Numbered from the stretch's first letter, positions 16,027 through 24,606 are shown. The stretch is DNA of 25,272 bases from an uncultured Pseudomonadota bacterium (GCA_903953455.1 CAJBJW010000195.1:1-25272), one strand, 5' to 3'. Numbers and translations are program-made. The notes: generated from the sequence alone by a model not told the origin.

Positions 16027-17115
16027 ATGACATTACCCATTTATGATTATGCCGCGTTAAGCGATGAAGAATGTGATGAACGTATTGTGGCTGCTAAAGC
16101 AAAATTAGGTGAGCGTTGTGTCATTTTAGGCCATCATTATCAACGCAATGAAGTATTTAAGCATGCCGATTTTTCTGGGGATTCACTTAAACTCTCCAAA
16201 GATGCCGCGCAATCAACTGCAGAATTTATTGTGTTTTGTGGTGTGCATTTTATGGCTGAAGTGGCGGACATTCTGTCTCGTCCCGAGCAAATCGCCATTC
16301 TGCCAGATTTAGCGGCAGGTTGTTCCATGGCAGATATGGCCAATTTGATGAAGGTGAATCAATGTTGGAGTGAACTTGCGCAAGTGCTTGATGTTGAAAA
16401 TGAAGTAACGCCAGTGACTTACATTAATTCCGCTGCAGATTTAAAAGCATTTTGTGGTGAACATGGTGGGATTGTTTGTACTTCATCAAATGCGCAAAAG
16501 ATTTTGGAGTGGAGTTTTGATCGCCGTGAGAAAGTGCTATTTTTCCCCGATCAACATTTAGGGCGCAATACTGCGTTTCGCATGGGTATGCCTTTAGAGG
16601 ATATGGTTGTCTGGGATTTCACAAAACCGATGGGCGGACTCACCGCAGAGCAAATCAAAAAAGCCAAATTGATTTTATGGGACGGTTTTTGCTCAGTGCA
16701 TCAAATGTTCAAGCCGCAGCACATTGATGATTTTCTTGTGCAATTTCCTGAAACCAAAATTATCGCGCACCCTGAAGCGTGTTTTGAAGTTTGTCAAAAA
16801 GCGGATTATGTTGGCTCAACCGAGTTTATTTTAAAAACGGTTCGTGCCTCAGAGTCGGGTAGTCGATGGTTGGTGGCAACCGAACTCAATTTGGTTAATC
16901 GTCTAAATGAAGAAAGCCAAGCCGAAGGGAAGAATGTTCATTTTATGTCACCTATGCTTTGCATGTGTTCCACCATGTTTAGAACCGATCCACAGCATTT
17001 AGCGTGGGTACTGGAGAACTTAGTTGAAGGTCATGTGGTGAATCAAATTTCTGTGTCAGAAAAAGACGCTAAACTCGCTAAAGAAGCGCTAAATGCGATG
17101 CTTGAACTCGTATAA
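16027..17115 (+). CDS. nadA: Quinolinate synthase
   Basis: Cytosolic [4Fe-4S] enzyme that condenses iminoaspartate with dihydroxyacetone phosphate to quinolinate, the second step of de novo NAD synthesis. Family motifs are LGHHYQRNEV (34-43), SGDSLKLS (50-57), AAGCSMADM (96-104), HPEAC (248-252), VGSTEFI and the C-terminal MLCMCSTMFRTDP (310-322). Likely cluster ligands are C99, C252 and C312 or C314. The length of 362 residues fits the longer NadA class. The 39-base gap after dnaB holds no clear terminator, so co-transcription with dnaB is possible. A strong terminator follows. nadB and nadC are not in the window. Confidence 0.96.
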   Translation: MTLPIYDYAALSDEECDERIVAAKAKLGERCVILGHHYQRNEVFKHADFSGDSLKLSKDAAQSTAEFIVFCGVHFMAEVADILSRPEQIAILPDLAAGCSMADMANLMKVNQCWSELAQVLDVENEVTPVTYINSAADLKAFCGEHGGIVCTSSNAQKILEWSFDRREKVLFFPDQHLGRNTAFRMGMPLEDMVVWDFTKPMGGLTAEQIKKAKLILWDGFCSVHQMFKPQHIDDFLVQFPETKIIAHPEACFEVCQKADYVGSTEFILKTVRASESGSRWLVATELNLVNRLNEESQAEGKNVHFMSPMLCMCSTMFRTDPQHLAWVLENLVEGHVVNQISVSEKDAKLAKEALNAMLELV

Positions 17116-17133
17116 GAGATATAGTTTATAAAC

Positions 17134-17174
17134 AAAAAGCCGCGCATCGACTTTTTTTGATGAGCGGCTTTTTT
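17134..17174 (+). terminator. Strong rho-independent terminator after nadA
   Basis: AAAAAGCCGC-G-CATC pairs with GATG-A-GCGGCTTTTT (one mismatched pair) around a T-rich loop, and a run of T follows. It starts 18 bases after the nadA stop. The A-run on the other side makes it usable from the minus strand too, but the receiver gene on that strand ends upstream at 17247, so it could serve both convergent genes. Confidence 0.87.
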
Positions 17175-17246
17175 ATGTTTTGTTAAACATTTTAAGAGGT
17201 TCTCTTGCAAATGCCAATTTGAGTAAGACGATAACGGGTTTGATTA

Positions 17247-17603
17247 TCAATTTAATGCGATTTTAACTGCATCTTGCAGTTGTTGGTATGCAAAAGGTTT
17301 GTGTAAAAGGCCTTTCAATCCATGAATTTCATTGGAATTCACATTAAGAGTGCGTCGACCACCCGACATGGCAATTATTGCCTGATCAGGATTCGATATA
17401 AGTATGTCTGCTATCAATTCAATGCCATTTTTGTTTGGCATAACAATGTCCGTGATGATTAAATCGGGTTTGATTTGATGAAAAGATTGAACGCCTTCTA
17501 TACCGTCTTGAGCAGTAAAAACTTCATGACCATCTCTTATCAATAATTTACGGATTAAATTACTCATTTGTTTGTCATCATCAATCACTAATATTTTTAC
17601 CAT
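17247..17603 (-). CDS. Single-domain response regulator (CheY-like receiver)
   Basis: Receiver domain of 118 residues with no output domain. The acidic pocket is D8/D9, the phosphorylation site D52 in LIITDIVMP, the switch serine S80 in IIAMSGG and the conserved lysine K102 in HKPF. It would accept phosphate from a histidine kinase and act by protein contact, as CheY or Spo0F do. AAAGG lies 9 bases before the ATG. No kinase is adjacent and the gene stands alone between nadA (convergent) and a 260-base gap. Which pathway it serves cannot be told; the chemoreceptor at the left edge is not linked to it. Confidence 0.93.
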   Translation of the reverse strand: MVKILVIDDDKQMSNLIRKLLIRDGHEVFTAQDGIEGVQSFHQIKPDLIITDIVMPNKNGIELIADILISNPDQAIIAMSGGRRTLNVNSNEIHGLKGLLHKPFAYQQLQDAVKIALN

Positions 17604-17863
17604 ATATTGTTGCCTTTAATGGAATTAAACATTTTACCGTTTTATTTGAGCGAGTATTTTCAATAATAATCTGTTTATATATTCGTGCGTAAAGCAAATT
17701 AGTATCGATAAACATGGCTTAATTTAACCAATAAAAATATGTTTATGCATCCCTCAAATGGGTGATAGATTGTTAAATTTTCATTTTTTTAATGAAATTT
17801 ATACTGATTTTAAATGGTAATGAAGAATTGAAAAGCAGGGGGAATGGGTTTGTCAGCTAGCAT
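17604..17863. other. Gene-free gap between the receiver gene and the SemiSWEET gene
   Basis: Very AT-rich, with no convincing coding frame. It holds two weak inverted repeats: ATAAACAT (17708-17715) with ATGTTTAT (17739-17746), and an A/T-only-loop hairpin at 17775-17800 that might end the minus-strand SemiSWEET transcript. The receiver promoter must lie here, but I cannot pick a -35/-10 pair. Confidence 0.6.
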
Positions 17864-18193
17864 TTATCGATAACGACTTTTTCTTTTTCGATTTTTTTTG
17901 CGACTTGCTGTAGTTGTTTGTGTTCGAGGAGTTTTGATAAAAGTATTGTAAAGTTTAAACCCCAAAATGAGCGAAGCTAAAACAAACGTAATACAGTTGG
18001 CGAAAATAATGACATTGTTTTTTGTATAGATACCATAAACTAGCCAGAAAAAAACGCCAAGTGTAAAGGCGCTATACATACTCAGCGATAAAGATTCTGT
18101 ATCTCGTGTACGCAGAGTTAACATAGCCTGCGGCAAGAAGGAGAGGGTGGTTAGCGTGGCAGCAAAATACCCGATAATATCAATATTTGACAT
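17864..18193 (-). CDS. SemiSWEET / PQ-loop family small membrane transporter
   Basis: Membrane protein of 109 residues with one MtN3/saliva (SWEET) repeat: three helices near 5-23, 38-56 and 60-83. The PQ motif is in SFLPQAML (18-25), followed by a TRDTESLSLSMY loop (29-40) typical of SemiSWEETs, which dimerise to move sugars. The core matches the usual 85-95 residue length, but a strongly basic tail (about 88-109, ASRKKNRKRKSRYR) is added at the C-terminus. The start follows the proB stop by one base (TAACATG) with no Shine-Dalgarno, so translation probably depends on proB. Substrate unknown. Confidence 0.88.
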   Translation of the reverse strand: MSNIDIIGYFAATLTTLSFLPQAMLTLRTRDTESLSLSMYSAFTLGVFFWLVYGIYTKNNVIIFANCITFVLASLILGFKLYNTFIKTPRTQTTTASRKKNRKRKSRYR

Positions 18194-18194
18194 G

Positions 18195-19319
18195 TTAAAT
18201 TAACACCAAATTATCACGGTGTATGAGCTCTAAATCGTCTGCATAGCCAAGTATTGATTGAAAATCTGCGCTGCTTTTACCTGCAATTTTTCGCGTTTCT
18301 TCACTGCCGTAATTGACTAAGCCTCGCGCGATTTCTACGCCATTTTGATCCAGACACGACACCAATTCACCACGTTCAAACTGTCCTGTTGCCCATTTTA
18401 CGCCAACAGCGAGTAAGCTTTTGCCGTTATTTTTGAGCATATCTACTGCGCCATTATCGAGTACAAGCTGGCCTTTTACTTGCAATTGTCCAGCAAGCCA
18501 GCGTTTACGTGCAAGCAGAGGCTCAATATCAGGTAGAAAATGTGTGCCGATGACATCACCCTTTAACACAGATTGAATTACATTGTTTGTCGCGCCTGCC
18601 GCAATGACTGTTGCCGCACCAGAGCGAGCAGCAAGTCGCGCAGCACTTACTTTGGTTGACATGCCGCCTCGCCCAAGGCCGCTGCGACTTTCTCCTGCCA
18701 TACTTTCTAAGCGTTCATCATTGACGTTAATTTGAGAAATTAACGTGGCATCAGTGTCGACGCTGGGATCGGCTGTAAATAAACCTTGTTGATCAGTGAG
18801 AATCAACAGTAAATCAGCTTCAACTAAATTAGCCACAAGTGCCGCTAGCGTATCATTATCACCAAAACGGATTTCTTCGGTGGCGACGGTATCATTTTCG
18901 TTAATGACAGGTACCACGCCAAAGGCTAATAACGTTAAAAGGGTGCTGCGAGCATTTAAATAACGTTGGCGATTGGATAAATCATCGTGCGTTAATAATA
19001 CTTGCGACGCGTGAATGTCGTGTTGCTGGAAGGTATCATCAAACACGCGAACGAGCCCCATTTGCCCGACAGCGGCTGCAGCTTGAAGTTCATGAAGGGT
19101 GGTTGGACGTGATTTCAATCCAAGGCGCCAAACGCCTTCAGCAACTGAGCCAGAAGATACCAAAATGACATCAACACCCGATTTACGCAATGCGGCCATT
19201 TGATCAACCCATTGTGCAATTGCAATTTTATCTAATCCTTTGCCGCCTTTGGTGAGCAGTGAGCTACCAATTTTGACAACTATGCGTTTCGCATTTTTAA
19301 AATTTTCACGACTGTTCAT
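18195..19319 (-). CDS. proB: Glutamate 5-kinase
   Basis: First enzyme of proline synthesis, phosphorylating glutamate with ATP; usually feedback-inhibited by proline. The amino-acid kinase domain has VVKIGSSLL (14-22), VSSGSVAEG (44-52), INEND (139-143), FGDNDTLAALVA (152-163) and LTDQQGLFTADP (174-185). A C-terminal PUA domain (about 275-372) is present as in the E. coli enzyme. The length of 374 residues is normal. Its start lies 14 bases inside obgE, and the SemiSWEET gene follows after one base. The obgE-proB order is common in proteobacteria. proA is not in the window. Confidence 0.97.
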   Translation of the reverse strand: MNSRENFKNAKRIVVKIGSSLLTKGGKGLDKIAIAQWVDQMAALRKSGVDVILVSSGSVAEGVWRLGLKSRPTTLHELQAAAAVGQMGLVRVFDDTFQQHDIHASQVLLTHDDLSNRQRYLNARSTLLTLLAFGVVPVINENDTVATEEIRFGDNDTLAALVANLVEADLLLILTDQQGLFTADPSVDTDATLISQINVNDERLESMAGESRSGLGRGGMSTKVSAARLAARSGAATVIAAGATNNVIQSVLKGDVIGTHFLPDIEPLLARKRWLAGQLQVKGQLVLDNGAVDMLKNNGKSLLAVGVKWATGQFERGELVSCLDQNGVEIARGLVNYGSEETRKIAGKSSADFQSILGYADDLELIHRDNLVLI

Positions 19320-20343
19320 TTTTCTTAACCTGCCGCTGTGCTTCTAAAAATTCCATAATGGCAAACATCAATTCGCGCGTCCCTTGACCGTTAATGGCGG
19401 CAATTTTGAATACGGGTGCAGTCCAATTTAGTGCATCAATAATTTCTTGGCAATGCGCATCAAGTTCTTCATCAAGAACGCGATCGACTTTATTCAAAAT
19501 TAACCAACGTGGTTTATTGGCTAAATTATCATTCCATTTTTCAACTTCGGCAATAATTTTACGCGCTGCTGAAACAGGCGATTCACTGCTTTCATAGGGT
19601 TCAATATCAATGATATGAAGGAGTAATCCTGTGCGATCTAAATGTTTTAGGAATTGTAAACCAAGTCCTGCTCCTTCAGAGGCGCCTTCAATTACACCGG
19701 GAATGTCTGCAATGACAAAACTGCGCAATTCATCAATACGAACCACCCCTAAATTCGGGTAGAGTGTGGTGAAAGGATAATCAGCCACTTTGGGGGTAGC
19801 GGATGAAACTGAGCGAATTAAACTGGATTTCCCCGCGTTTGGCATACCGAGTAAACCGACGTCAGCGATAAGAGTCAGTTCTAAGTTGAGTAAACGATGT
19901 TCACCAGGTGTTCCTTTACTGGCTTTTTGTGGGGCGCGGTTAATACTGCTTTTGAATCGCGTATTACCTAAACCGTGGAAGCCGCCTTGCGCCACTAATA
20001 ATGTTTCACCTTCTGTGGTTAAATCACCAAGAATTTCACCTGTTTCAGAGTCGCAAACGCGTGTCCCAAGTGGTACGTTAACATAATAATCATCACCTTG
20101 ACGGCCTGTACAATTACGCGCCATTCCATTTTGGCCGCGTTGAGCACGGTAAACGGCTTGATAGCGAAAATCAACAAGCGTGTTGATGTTCTCAACTGCC
20201 ATAAGATAGACGCTTCCGCCATTTCCACCATCGCCACCATCAGGGCCACCCATGGGGATAAATTTTTCGCGGCGAAAGCCGATTGCACCATTACCACCAT
20301 CACCGGCTTCTACGCGCACCTGTGCTTCGTCAACAAATTTCAT
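19306..20343 (-). CDS. obgE: Obg-family GTPase, 50S ribosome assembly
   Basis: Essential GTPase (CgtA) that binds the 50S subunit late in assembly and is tied to stringent and cell-cycle control. The glycine-rich OBG fold spans 1-158, with GGPDGGDGGNGGSV at 32-45. The G domain has G1 GMPNAGKS (166-173), switch I FTTLYPNLG, G3 DIPG (213-216), and G4 NKVD (284-287). The length of 345 residues is the short form, with little acidic C-terminal extension. GAG lies six bases before the ATG. It is separated from rpmA by a terminator, so readthrough or its own weak promoter must drive obgE-proB-SemiSWEET. Confidence 0.97.
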   Translation of the reverse strand: MKFVDEAQVRVEAGDGGNGAIGFRREKFIPMGGPDGGDGGNGGSVYLMAVENINTLVDFRYQAVYRAQRGQNGMARNCTGRQGDDYYVNVPLGTRVCDSETGEILGDLTTEGETLLVAQGGFHGLGNTRFKSSINRAPQKASKGTPGEHRLLNLELTLIADVGLLGMPNAGKSSLIRSVSSATPKVADYPFTTLYPNLGVVRIDELRSFVIADIPGVIEGASEGAGLGLQFLKHLDRTGLLLHIIDIEPYESSESPVSAARKIIAEVEKWNDNLANKPRWLILNKVDRVLDEELDAHCQEIIDALNWTAPVFKIAAINGQGTRELMFAIMEFLEAQRQVKKNEQS

Positions 20344-20376
20344 ACTTTACTCAACAAAATCGAACTGATATAAACG

Positions 20377-20406
20377 AAAAAAGCCCCAACCAGCAAGGAG
20401 GAGCTT
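20377..20406 (-). terminator. Rho-independent terminator between rpmA and obgE
   Basis: On the minus strand AAGCTCC (20406-20400) pairs with GGGGCTT (20387-20381), with one G-T pair and a 12-base loop, followed by a T-run to 20377. It lies about 40 bases after the rpmA stop. It likely keeps abundant ribosomal protein mRNA separate from obgE while allowing some readthrough. Confidence 0.75.
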
Positions 20407-20447
20407 CTTAAGTCATTGCCGCTGGCCGTTTAGGGCGAGCGAATTAT

Positions 20448-20705
20448 TTATGCGGCAACAACGCTAACAAATTTACGGTTGTTTGGGCCTTGCACTTTGA
20501 AAACCACAATACCGTCAATTGTTGCAAACAGCGTGTGATCTTTACCGCAACCAACATTTGCACCTGCGTGGAAATGGGTGCCGCGTTGGCGAACGATAAT
20601 GCTACCTGAAGTCACTACTTCACTGCCATAACGTTTAACGCCAAGACGTTTTGAATTCGAGTCACGTCCGTTGCGGGTACTACCGCCAGCTTTCTTATGA
20701 GCCAT
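20448..20705 (-). CDS. rpmA: Ribosomal protein L27 (bL27)
   Basis: Structural protein of the 50S subunit whose N-terminus reaches the peptidyl-transferase centre. The sequence MAHKKAGGSTRNGRDSNSKR is the invariant family start, and GSIIVRQRGTHFHAG (34-48) the core. The length of 85 residues is standard. There is no N-terminal extension of the kind cleaved by Prp protease in Firmicutes. TAGGAG lies just before the ATG. It follows rplU by 16 bases, in the usual pair. Confidence 0.98.
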   Translation of the reverse strand: MAHKKAGGSTRNGRDSNSKRLGVKRYGSEVVTSGSIIVRQRGTHFHAGANVGCGKDHTLFATIDGIVVFKVQGPNNRKFVSVVAA

Positions 20706-20721
20706 TTTAAACTCCTATTTT

Positions 20722-21033
20722 TTAAGCTGAAATGCCAGTAATCTGGATTTCAGTATAATATTGACGATGTCCCATAGTTTTCATATGGTGTTTACGACGT
20801 CTAAATTTAACAATTTTAATTTTTTTGTGTCTACCTTGTGATAGAACCGTTGCAGTGACTTTGCCGCCAACTAAGAAAGGTAAACCTACTTTCACATCGC
20901 CATTGTCTTCAACCATTAAAACTTTATCAAATTCGATGCTATCGCCTTCGCCAAGTTCTAATTTTTCTACTTTTAAGTAGCTGCCTTTTTCTACGCGGTA
21001 TTGTTTACCGCCTGTTTCAATTACCGCATACAT
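20722..21033 (-). CDS. rplU: Ribosomal protein L21 (bL21)
   Basis: Structural protein of the 50S subunit that binds 23S rRNA. The sequence MYAVIETGGKQYRVEKG is the canonical start, and the basic signature KIKIVKFRRRKHHMKTMGHRQ (about 71-91) contacts rRNA. The length of 103 residues equals that of E. coli L21. AGGAG lies 9 bases before the ATG. It is the first gene of the rplU-rpmA pair and is driven by a near-consensus promoter immediately upstream. Confidence 0.98.
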   Translation of the reverse strand: MYAVIETGGKQYRVEKGSYLKVEKLELGEGDSIEFDKVLMVEDNGDVKVGLPFLVGGKVTATVLSQGRHKKIKIVKFRRRKHHMKTMGHRQYYTEIQITGISA

Positions 21034-21083
21034 CAGCGTAAACTCCTAAGCTTATAATCTATAAATATATAGTAAAGCTTATG

Positions 21084-21112
21084 ATTATATTTTCATTAAG
21101 CGATTTCGTCAA
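21084..21112 (-). promoter_or_regulatory. Sigma-70 promoter of rplU-rpmA
   Basis: On the minus strand TTGACG (21112-21107), a 17-base spacer and TATAAT (21089-21084) make a near-perfect housekeeping promoter, fitting a ribosomal protein operon. Transcription should start near 21077, giving a leader of about 44 bases that holds two AAGCTT sites able to pair. Confidence 0.85.
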
Positions 21113-21146
21113 TCTTTAGATTTTAAAATTAACATTTTACATTTCG

Positions 21147-23324
21147 TTATTGAGGCAGGTCATCTAAATTATTTTCATAAATACCACTCAATTTACGCTT
21201 AAATTCATCGGTAATGAGGCCTGCATCCTGGCGACTTTTTACAACGCGTGGCGTGATTAACACAACGAGTTCAGTTTTGTCTTTTGTTCTCGTTTTGCTG
21301 CCAAATAATGTGCCGAGAATAGGAATGTCGTGAAGCAGTGGGAGTCCATTGTTGTCGTCAGTATTATTATCTTTAATCAATCCGCCTAAAACGATAGTTT
21401 CACCACTTTGCACAGCAACTGAACTGTTAATCTCGCGTGTTAAAATTGACGGGTTCGTTCCATTCGCAGGAATTGCTCCTGGATCTTCCACGCTTTGCGT
21501 GACTTCCATAGTAACCAGTCCATTGGCGTTGACGCGTGGTTTGATTTTGAGTTTGACACCGGTTTTTCGTTGCTGTTGCTGACTAAAGACGTTGTTAGAT
21601 GTGCTACCTGTGGTATTTGTGTTGTTTAGCGAACCAAGCGATCCGGTCATTAATGAAATTTCTTTACCGACTTGAATGCTAGCTTCTTGATTATTTAAAA
21701 CCATGAGTGATGGGGAGGAAATGACATTGACGTTATTGTTTGAGGCCTCTGCATTTAATACCGCTTTAATATCGCCTGATTTACTTAAAAAAGAATAACC
21801 AAATCCACCGGTTGCGGCACCGGCTGCGAGTGCACCCAGATCATTACTTTCAATAATATTTTGGCCTCCATTGCTGTGATTGAAATACCATTGAATGCCG
21901 TATTTCAAATTATCGGTCAGTGTGACTTCCACAATGGTTGCATCGACTAAGACTTGCAGCGGCATGACATCAAGTTGATTCACAATCGGGCGAATAATTT
22001 CATATTCTTGGGCTGTTGCCACGATAATCAATGAATTATTGGCTTCGTCGGCAACAATACGCACATCGCCTACATTCGCCACTTTTGCGTCACTGTTTCC
22101 ACTCGACACGCTACGCGGTGGCGTATTTTTCTTGGTGTCAAAAGACGATTTGCTATCGCTGGATTTATTGGTTAATTCGCCGGCTTTTTTATCATTAGCC
22201 AGTTTGGGTGATTTGTCCCGACGTGATGAAGACAGGCTACTGCTGGTACCATTGCCGAAAATATCGTTTAACGTGTTGGCAAGTTCGACTGCATCAACGT
22301 GCTGCACTTTGTAAACATTCACACCACCGCCATTGGCTGAGTTTGCGCGATCAAGACGCATAATCCATTGCTCAATATCTTTCAAATAACGTGACTGATG
22401 CGAGATAGCCAAAATAGCGTTTAAACGCTCAATGGGAATAAATCGAAAAAACTCACCTTCCTCGCCTTTTGCTTTTTTATAAAAAACTTCTTCTAGCTCT
22501 TTAATGAGTGTTTCTGCATCGACATGCGCGAGGGGAAATAATCCAAATGAACGGCCTTTTAAAATATCAATATCAAAGGTATTGACCATATCAACAATAC
22601 GCGCTAATTCGTCCGCCGCACCTGACACAACGAGCAAATTACGTTGCTTGTCGATGCTTAACAGTGTTTTTTCATGTAAAAGTGGCTTAATTAAATCCGC
22701 GACATTGTCAACAGCCACATTTCTGACCGGAATGACGCGCACTTGATACCCAAATTTTCCTTGGCGACTTGAGGAAAAGTTTGCACTATAGAGCGCCTCG
22801 TTTAACGGTTCAATATGATAAATAGCCCCATCTCTTACCAGTGCAGCATTATTCATGCTCAGCACCATTTCAAGCGTTGGCAACAATTCTTCTTTGCTTA
22901 AGGCGTGCGTGGTTTGCAAGGTGACTTTGCCAACCACTTTGGGGCTTAATACATAATTTTGACCCAAAATATCACTTAAAATTACTTTGGCCACTTCACC
23001 TAAATCGGCATCATCAAAATTTAAACTAAATTCACCTTTCCCGCGAGGAGTGGCATTTTGTGTATTTTGTTCTGCTGAAACAGGCAGATTTGAACCAAAA
23101 TCCGCTGAAGGATAAAGTTCATTTTTGGGTTTATTGGCTTCGGTTATGATGGGTTTGTTTTGTAGCTGCGCTATTGGCTCAACAGAGGGCAATGTGCTTT
23201 GTGTGTTGAGTAATAATTTGGGTGAGTGCGGGTTTAATACTTCGCAGCCAGAAAGAAGTAAACTTGTTAGGATAGCGCAGTTAATAGTTTTAAATTTATA
23301 AGGTATTTTCATTGCGGTGTGCAT
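21147..23324 (-). CDS. gspD: Type II secretion system secretin, lipoprotein form
   Basis: Outer-membrane pore of the type II secretion system. A lipobox LLSGC with Cys27 shows it is lipidated, as in XpsD of Xanthomonas. Domains in order: N0 (about 97-165), N1 (193-252), N2 (258-324), N3 (about 336-460) and the secretin barrel (about 460-695) with VEVTLTDNLKYGIQW, VISSPSLMVLNNQEA, the VQSGETIVLGGLI segment (638-650) and PLLHDIPILGTLF. A 60-residue Ser/Lys-rich insert (about 356-418) splits N3. The length of 725 residues fits GspD. ATG 23324 is chosen because GGA lies five bases upstream; ATG 23312 has none. It is the last gene of the operon seen here. Confidence 0.95.
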   Translation of the reverse strand: MHTAMKIPYKFKTINCAILTSLLLSGCEVLNPHSPKLLLNTQSTLPSVEPIAQLQNKPIITEANKPKNELYPSADFGSNLPVSAEQNTQNATPRGKGEFSLNFDDADLGEVAKVILSDILGQNYVLSPKVVGKVTLQTTHALSKEELLPTLEMVLSMNNAALVRDGAIYHIEPLNEALYSANFSSSRQGKFGYQVRVIPVRNVAVDNVADLIKPLLHEKTLLSIDKQRNLLVVSGAADELARIVDMVNTFDIDILKGRSFGLFPLAHVDAETLIKELEEVFYKKAKGEEGEFFRFIPIERLNAILAISHQSRYLKDIEQWIMRLDRANSANGGGVNVYKVQHVDAVELANTLNDIFGNGTSSSLSSSRRDKSPKLANDKKAGELTNKSSDSKSSFDTKKNTPPRSVSSGNSDAKVANVGDVRIVADEANNSLIIVATAQEYEIIRPIVNQLDVMPLQVLVDATIVEVTLTDNLKYGIQWYFNHSNGGQNIIESNDLGALAAGAATGGFGYSFLSKSGDIKAVLNAEASNNNVNVISSPSLMVLNNQEASIQVGKEISLMTGSLGSLNNTNTTGSTSNNVFSQQQQRKTGVKLKIKPRVNANGLVTMEVTQSVEDPGAIPANGTNPSILTREINSSVAVQSGETIVLGGLIKDNNTDDNNGLPLLHDIPILGTLFGSKTRTKDKTELVVLITPRVVKSRQDAGLITDEFKRKLSGIYENNLDDLPQ

Positions 23325-23353
23325 TCTTTTCCAATTAAGTTAAAAATCAAACC

Positions 23354-24013
23354 TTATTGATTTGATTGGTCTTCTGGTTCAGACGACGGTACTTGATTAT
23401 CGATCGTCGTAGGTTGAACTGTTAAATTTGTTGCATCTACATTTTGAGGTTCGGGTACCGGTACTGGCGTTGCATTGGCAGGCGAAACGGGTGTAGGGGT
23501 TGGATTCTTGGGTTTCATTTTACGTAGAGGCAATTTTTTGGTCTCGGTGCCTTGCGTTAAGCTCACCGCGTTTTCGTTGATTTCAGATAAGTGCCAACCA
23601 TCAAGTGCATCGCCAAGTTTGCATTTGCGAAAATTATCTTTGGGTAAACGACCGTTACTGCGACTAAAAAAAGCCGTTGTGCCCTTTGGGGTGCTATAAA
23701 TTCCAATCAACTCCCAATTCACATTTTCTGTTTTTTGTGCTGTCGCCAGAGCCATTTCTTCGGGAATGGGCTCTTCAACGGGTTTGCGGCCCTTAATAAA
23801 CATAGGACGCTCAACTAAGTCACTATAGTTGTCTTCGCTAGGATCAGATAAATTAAGGTCTGTTGCTTCTTCTTGCAGTGCGGTGACATTCTTTTTCTGA
23901 ACAGTTAGCGCCGCAGCGTCAATGGGTTGCGTTGTCAAATAAACTTCAATGGCTAACACACCAACAAAAAACAAATTCAACGCGCCTAAACAATAAAGAG
24001 TGGGACGATTCAT
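23354..24013 (-). CDS. Type II secretion inner-membrane protein, GspC/GspN-like (XpsN type)
   Basis: Protein of 219 residues with one N-terminal membrane helix (about 7-26) and a periplasmic body. RPMFIKGRKPV (69-79) and a small beta domain (VNWELIGIYSTPKGTTAFFS to KKLPLRKM, about 99-166) resemble the homology region of GspC and the XpsN/GspN proteins that link the platform to GspD. The remainder is a Pro/Thr/Gln-rich, probably disordered tail. No PDZ domain is present. The start overlaps the gspM stop by ATGA, and gspD follows after 29 bases. Position between M and D matches the Xanthomonas xps order. I am sure of the system, less sure of the letter. Confidence 0.8.
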   Translation of the reverse strand: MNRPTLYCLGALNLFFVGVLAIEVYLTTQPIDAAALTVQKKNVTALQEEATDLNLSDPSEDNYSDLVERPMFIKGRKPVEEPIPEEMALATAQKTENVNWELIGIYSTPKGTTAFFSRSNGRLPKDNFRKCKLGDALDGWHLSEINENAVSLTQGTETKKLPLRKMKPKNPTPTPVSPANATPVPVPEPQNVDATNLTVQPTTIDNQVPSSEPEDQSNQ

Positions 24014-24606
24014 GCTGCAGGCTTTTTCATAAAACTCATGGCTTGGAAATTAACACTCAACTCATTACTTGAGTCAATGTGATGTGTTAAATGGTTGCGT
24101 ATACCACGCATTGGGCGAATATCAATTTGGTCTATGACGACTAGTGGTGTCGCTGTCTCAATTTTATATAAAACAGCGCGGAGCACGTCACTGGTTCCTG
24201 TCATTCGGACGTTAATGGGTATGTGTTCAAAATTATTTTTTGTAATGACAGGCAATCCTTGTGTGCTACTCAGTTGACCACCTGCTTCCACGATAGCTTG
24301 TTTAATCATTTCTTGCAGTTCCGCAGACGCTAACGCACTGGTGTTTTGCGTACTTAAATAATTTTGCTCCGCATATTGTGCTTTTAGGGCTTCTATTTCA
24401 TCGATTACGGCTTGTTTACGCCCTAAAATGCGTTCATATTGCTGCAGTCGAAAGGCAAGTGCCATTTTTTCTTCGTGGAGCGCTACGCCTTGATTAATTA
24501 ACGGCAAAATAATGACGAAAACAATAAAGCCGATTACTGTCGCGAGTAATCCTAAAGCAAGTCCACGGTCGCGTTGATGCTGATTAATTTGTTGTGCCAT
24601 TTTCAC
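24010..24606 (-). CDS. gspM: Type II secretion system protein M
   Basis: Bitopic inner-membrane protein of 198 residues, of the XpsM-like class (T2SSM_b). A short cytoplasmic N-terminus precedes one helix (about 16-38), then a coiled-coil stretch (about 44-77) and a ferredoxin-like periplasmic domain, including QGLPVITKNNFEHIPINVRM and ATPLVVIDQIDIRP. GspM and GspL pair through these segments and hold the ATPase at the membrane. The start lies 23 bases inside gspL; ATG 24606 and ATG 24600 are both possible. The GspC/N-like gene overlaps by 4 bases. Confidence 0.88.
   Translation of the reverse strand: MKMAQQINQHQRDRGLALGLLATVIGFIVFVIILPLINQGVALHEEKMALAFRLQQYERILGRKQAVIDEIEALKAQYAEQNYLSTQNTSALASAELQEMIKQAIVEAGGQLSSTQGLPVITKNNFEHIPINVRMTGTSDVLRAVLYKIETATPLVVIDQIDIRPMRGIRNHLTHHIDSSNELSVNFQAMSFMKKPAA

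Noticed and set aside
17739..17800. Strong terminator for the SemiSWEET gene
   Set aside because: The inverted repeat at 17775-17800 is nearly all A/T with a bulge, too weak to call with confidence.
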